Source: Paralvinella palmiformis (lineage: Eukaryota > Annelida > Polychaeta > Terebellida > Alvinellidae). Taken from it: a DNA stretch of 64,000 nucleotides. The notes beneath the pieces are model-generated. The model saw only the letters and a program-made list of their open reading frames with translations, had not been told where the DNA came from and ran no database searches. This document shows positions 61,406-64,000 of this stretch, one piece after another. A program made the translations under genes and the position numbers. Position 1 is the first letter of the stretch. Each line of letters begins with the position of its first letter. The stretch is taken from assembly GCA_025642065.1 (NCBI GenBank), contig JAODUP010000308.1:1-64000 (forward strand). Reading direction: 5' to 3'.

Positions 61406-61741
61406 CTAAGGAAGACATTAATTAGACTAAAATAGCATAATATATAAATATACTACACAACTAGATAAATAAAGTAATCTAGATTAATCAGGTTTATAGA
61501 AAACACTAAACTCATTCTCACAACAGAACGGAAGCAGCAGCAACAATAATAATCATAGTTAGATCCACAACTACAATTTTACAAAATTATCATTATGATA
61601 ACAATACAAAGTTTGTTTATCTGCAGCTCCTCTCAACACATGACAAACAAACAGAAATCTGTATGAAGGAATGATCGAGCAAAAGTTCTGATGGAATAGA
61701 TTTGAAATAGAGGGGACAGACACAGAGGATGAGATGGGGGG

Positions 61742-61880
61742 TGACATTGACTGATGTTTTATAGGCACCTTTTTACACATGGTAGGCTAAATGGGCCGAG
61801 CGACCTCCAAAGGTGATGGAGTGAAGTCAGAGAAGAAACAACCTTTAGATATGCCCATGCCAAGATTCAAACATGGTGGC
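61742..61880 (-). mobile_element. Truncated tRNA-derived SINE copy F
   Basis: The body TAGCCTACCATGTGTAAAAAG, GGAGGTCGCTCGGCCCATTT and the B-box region TTTGAATCTTGGCATGGGC are present. The tRNA-like 5' head is missing. Confidence 0.7.
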
Positions 61881-62034
61881 AGTGCTCAGTGCAGAATTAT
61901 AATAATATTAAAATCAGAATCTTAATTCCCTCCCAAAAAATGCCAACAATATTTGTGTCCATGAATTTGGGATGTGCTCATTGAGTACATCCATCATCAC
62001 CATGTACAGATGTACACTTCGTTTCCATAAGTGT

Positions 62035-62176
62035 CATAGTTGAGTTGAAGCGAGTTACTTAGCCTGGGAAATATGCCCAAGGGATGTTTCTCAAGGGAAA
62101 CAAATCACTCAAACACTAGCTGGATTCAGACCCACAACTTGGAGGTTTACAGCACAGCATTCAGCTACTGTGCCAT
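62035..62176 (-). mobile_element. Decayed SINE, GTGGGTCAGAATCC family
   Basis: Minus strand: ATGGCACAGTAGCTGAATGC head and GTGGGTCTGAATCCAGCTAG B-box match the copy at 4628-4803. Confidence 0.6.
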
Positions 62177-62329
62177 TGTAATATTCAATATTTGTTTAGT
62201 TGTAAGACAATAAGAAAATAATAACTGTTTTTTGTTGTTGTTATTGTATATGGTACAAAATGATGACACTGCTACCAGCATTTAGAACATTCCTCAACTG
62301 CCAAGAATCTTCTTAGACTGATACGATAC

Positions 62330-62355
62330 AAGCTTTGGGGTGCCACGGTCTGAGA

Positions 62356-62403
<48 letters not shown>

Positions 62404-62650
62404 GAATCAAAGTTCTGGATCATTATGGTTCTAGTATAATGGTAACACCACATGTAAGTGTTAAAGTTGTAAAAATGGCAAATTAATTTCTGGATTTAAT
62501 TTTTTATAGGAAACTTCAATTCCAATTTTCTCAATTCCAATTCAAAATTTCTCAATTCCAATTTTTTTCAATAATCAATTACAATTCCGAAATTGACCAT
62601 CAATTCCAATTGCGGAATTGAATTTACCCCATGTCTGATACAAAGCCTAC
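62330..62650. repeat. Dispersed repeat, inverted partner of 26150-26700
   Basis: TTGGGGTGCCAC, (TG)n-(TA)n at 62358-62400, GTTCTGGATCATTATGG, GGTAACACCACATGTAAGTG and a CAATTCCAATT-rich arm are in the opposite orientation to the partner. Confidence 0.6.
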
Positions 62651-63111
62651 CAGCCATTTAGGCTGCAGTAGATGGTGAGATTACTCAACACCTCACAATT
62701 ATAATTAAATTCGTTTGAATAAGCACTGTCTGCCTGTCCTAAATGATGCATTCTTTCGATATGTCTACCAGATGAAAACAAACATCAGCCCTGTAAGTTG
62801 TCTGCAGACAGCACTAAGTTGGTCTCCCCAAAGATATTCTAGTGACCAAGTATTGGAGTTACAACCTGCAGATCGTTAGAAACCTAGTTCAGCATTCTGA
62901 ATATTGGTGTCACCGACTAAACGGCTCAGTTCTATGTTTATTGTTGTAAGGTGGAGGGATGGTCGAAGTTTGGAATGTAAAACTTCTGTTAAGGTCAACT
63001 GAGTGCCATTAAAAGATAATGTTAAAACAAGATGTGATATGAAATCAATATTCATAGAAACTGCAGTTTACATGATTAAATAGAGATGTAAAATTATATG
63101 AAAAGTAAGTG

Positions 63112-63285
63112 GAGTTTAATTGTTTATCTTTGGCACTGGTCACAACTGGGACATTTGGCTGAGGAGTGACTGCCAAGATAAAGATCTTCCACAAACACAG
63201 GTATGGGCTGGATTCAAACTCACAACCTTTGTGGTAGGTTCATAGAGCAGCGTGTTAAACACTTCACCACTGGAACACCCGATGA
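63112..63285 (-). mobile_element. Decayed SINE, GTGGGTCAGAATCC family
   Basis: CACTGGTCACAACTGGGACA, ACACAGGTATGGGCTGGATT and a tRNA-like head ending near GGGTGTTCCAGTGGTGAAGT on the minus strand. Confidence 0.55.
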
Positions 63286-63483
63286 TGAAGTGTCAGTGAA
63301 TTAAAATGCCGAATGGAGCGCATGAAAAGTACAGTTTTATGTATATCCATATATGGAAAAGGTACCTGTTCACAATAAGACAGAATACAGGGTATTTATA
63401 ATATTAATCCAGTTTATTATGTATGAAATGTATTTGATCTATATGAGCTCAGAATATGTTTTAATTGTGTTTTAAATGTTAAA

Positions 63484-64000
63484 GGGATAGTCCACCTTCA
63501 TTTCAAATTTTGAGGACTAATACAGCTATAATCACACATATCATAAATAGTGTCAAAATGTGTAAACGATCCCCCCACATATTAAATAATCCAGTTCAAA
63601 GTGCTGATTAGTCGCCTTTTAATGGCCTGCGAGCAGAGACTGGAAGCTCCTGAATGCTGACGTCACTTCAGTGTATCCAGTTGACCCAAAGTCTGTAAAG
63701 CCCATACAAAAGCATGTAAACAAGTGTGAGCAAAGAATTATTCCAGAACTAAACAGCATTATCTTGTTAAAATTACATCATGAATGGCATTCAACCATAT
63801 CAATTTGAGCCAGAAGGAACCTTACAAAAGGAAGATGATTCATAATGGCTCAGAAATTAATGCTCAAGAGAAACTATAATCTGTGTCAGTATAGAGAGCG
63901 TCGATGTGACATCAGAGCATTTAAGATTTCTCCTCACCTTCAAAACTGGCTTCCGGTGCAGCCGTAATGGCGGCCCTCCAGTAATTTGGATTATTTCCCT
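63484..64000 (+). mobile_element. Inverted-repeat transposon with a short QPYQFEPE peptide relic, cut at or near the window edge
   Basis: GGGATAGTCCACC at 63484 faces ATTTGGATTATTTCCCT at the window end, whose inverse complement begins AGGGAAATAATCC. A short frame from ATG 63780 reads MNGIQPYQFEPEGTLQKEDD, then S and a stop. The IQPYxFEPE motif is familiar from P2X7-tail-like proteins often found in transposon-borne genes. It is a broken, non-autonomous copy. The far boundary may lie just beyond the window. Confidence 0.5.

Noticed and set aside
3725..61405. Assignment as a lipoxygenase or a polycystin-1-like protein
   Set aside because: Only PLAT domains are seen, in a long tandem array, with no lipoxygenase catalytic domain, REJ/GPS region or membrane segments.
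61406..64000. Search for the upstream PLAT 1 exon
   Set aside because: I looked for a minus-strand exon ending in phase 0 with a TVxTG..GTDA motif and found none, so the 5' part is probably outside the window.

Overview
The window is animal (metazoan) genomic DNA. It is AT-rich, crowded with dinucleotide microsatellites, tRNA-derived SINEs, LINE remnants and small inverted-repeat transposons. It carries one long spliced gene on the minus strand. A marine lophotrochozoan, most likely a mollusc, is my best guess from repeat style, but the taxon is an inference.

The gene encodes a protein built almost wholly of tandem PLAT (lipoxygenase-homology) domains and is best described as a LOXHD1 homologue. 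I read 43 coding exons between 61405 and 3725, all bounded by GT-AG introns. They join into 7,419 nt with no stop or frame break: 2,472 residues plus a TAG stop. The 5' end lies upstream of the window, because the first exon seen starts inside PLAT 1. The visible protein has 17 PLAT modules (PLAT 1 lacks its start), more than the 15 usually described for mammalian LOXHD1. PLAT 8 is split by a ~195-residue Arg/Ser/Asp-rich insertion, PLAT 16 is strongly divergent, and a Ser-rich linker exon separates PLAT 12 from PLAT 13. All 16 introns that separate consecutive modules are phase 1, so each module is a symmetrical 1-1 unit. Vertebrate LOXHD1 acts in hair-cell stereocilia and is needed for mature mechanotransduction. 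The role in this animal is unknown; a ciliary or membrane-associated scaffold role would be an inference.

Layout on the + strand. 1-3724: 3' flank with a minisatellite and an inverted-repeat element. 3725-5565: last two exons (PLAT 17). 5566-10956: a 5.4-kb intron with SINEs, a possible 6-nt microexon and a candidate transposon. 10957-23376: exons for PLAT 13-16 plus the linker. 23680-36065: exons for PLAT 8 (the exon with the insertion) to PLAT 12. 38084-49206: exons for PLAT 4 (second half) to PLAT 8 (start). 51087-61405: exons for PLAT 1-4. 61406-64000: upstream intron or flank, ending in a transposon with inverted ends.

The introns hold the rest of the content: a tRNA-derived SINE family with clear target-site duplications, two other SINE families, non-LTR retrotransposon remnants, small DNA transposons with 5-bp duplications, four minisatellites, and a broken copy of part of exon 39. 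I found no second convincing protein-coding gene, no functional tRNA or rRNA, and no CRISPR array.
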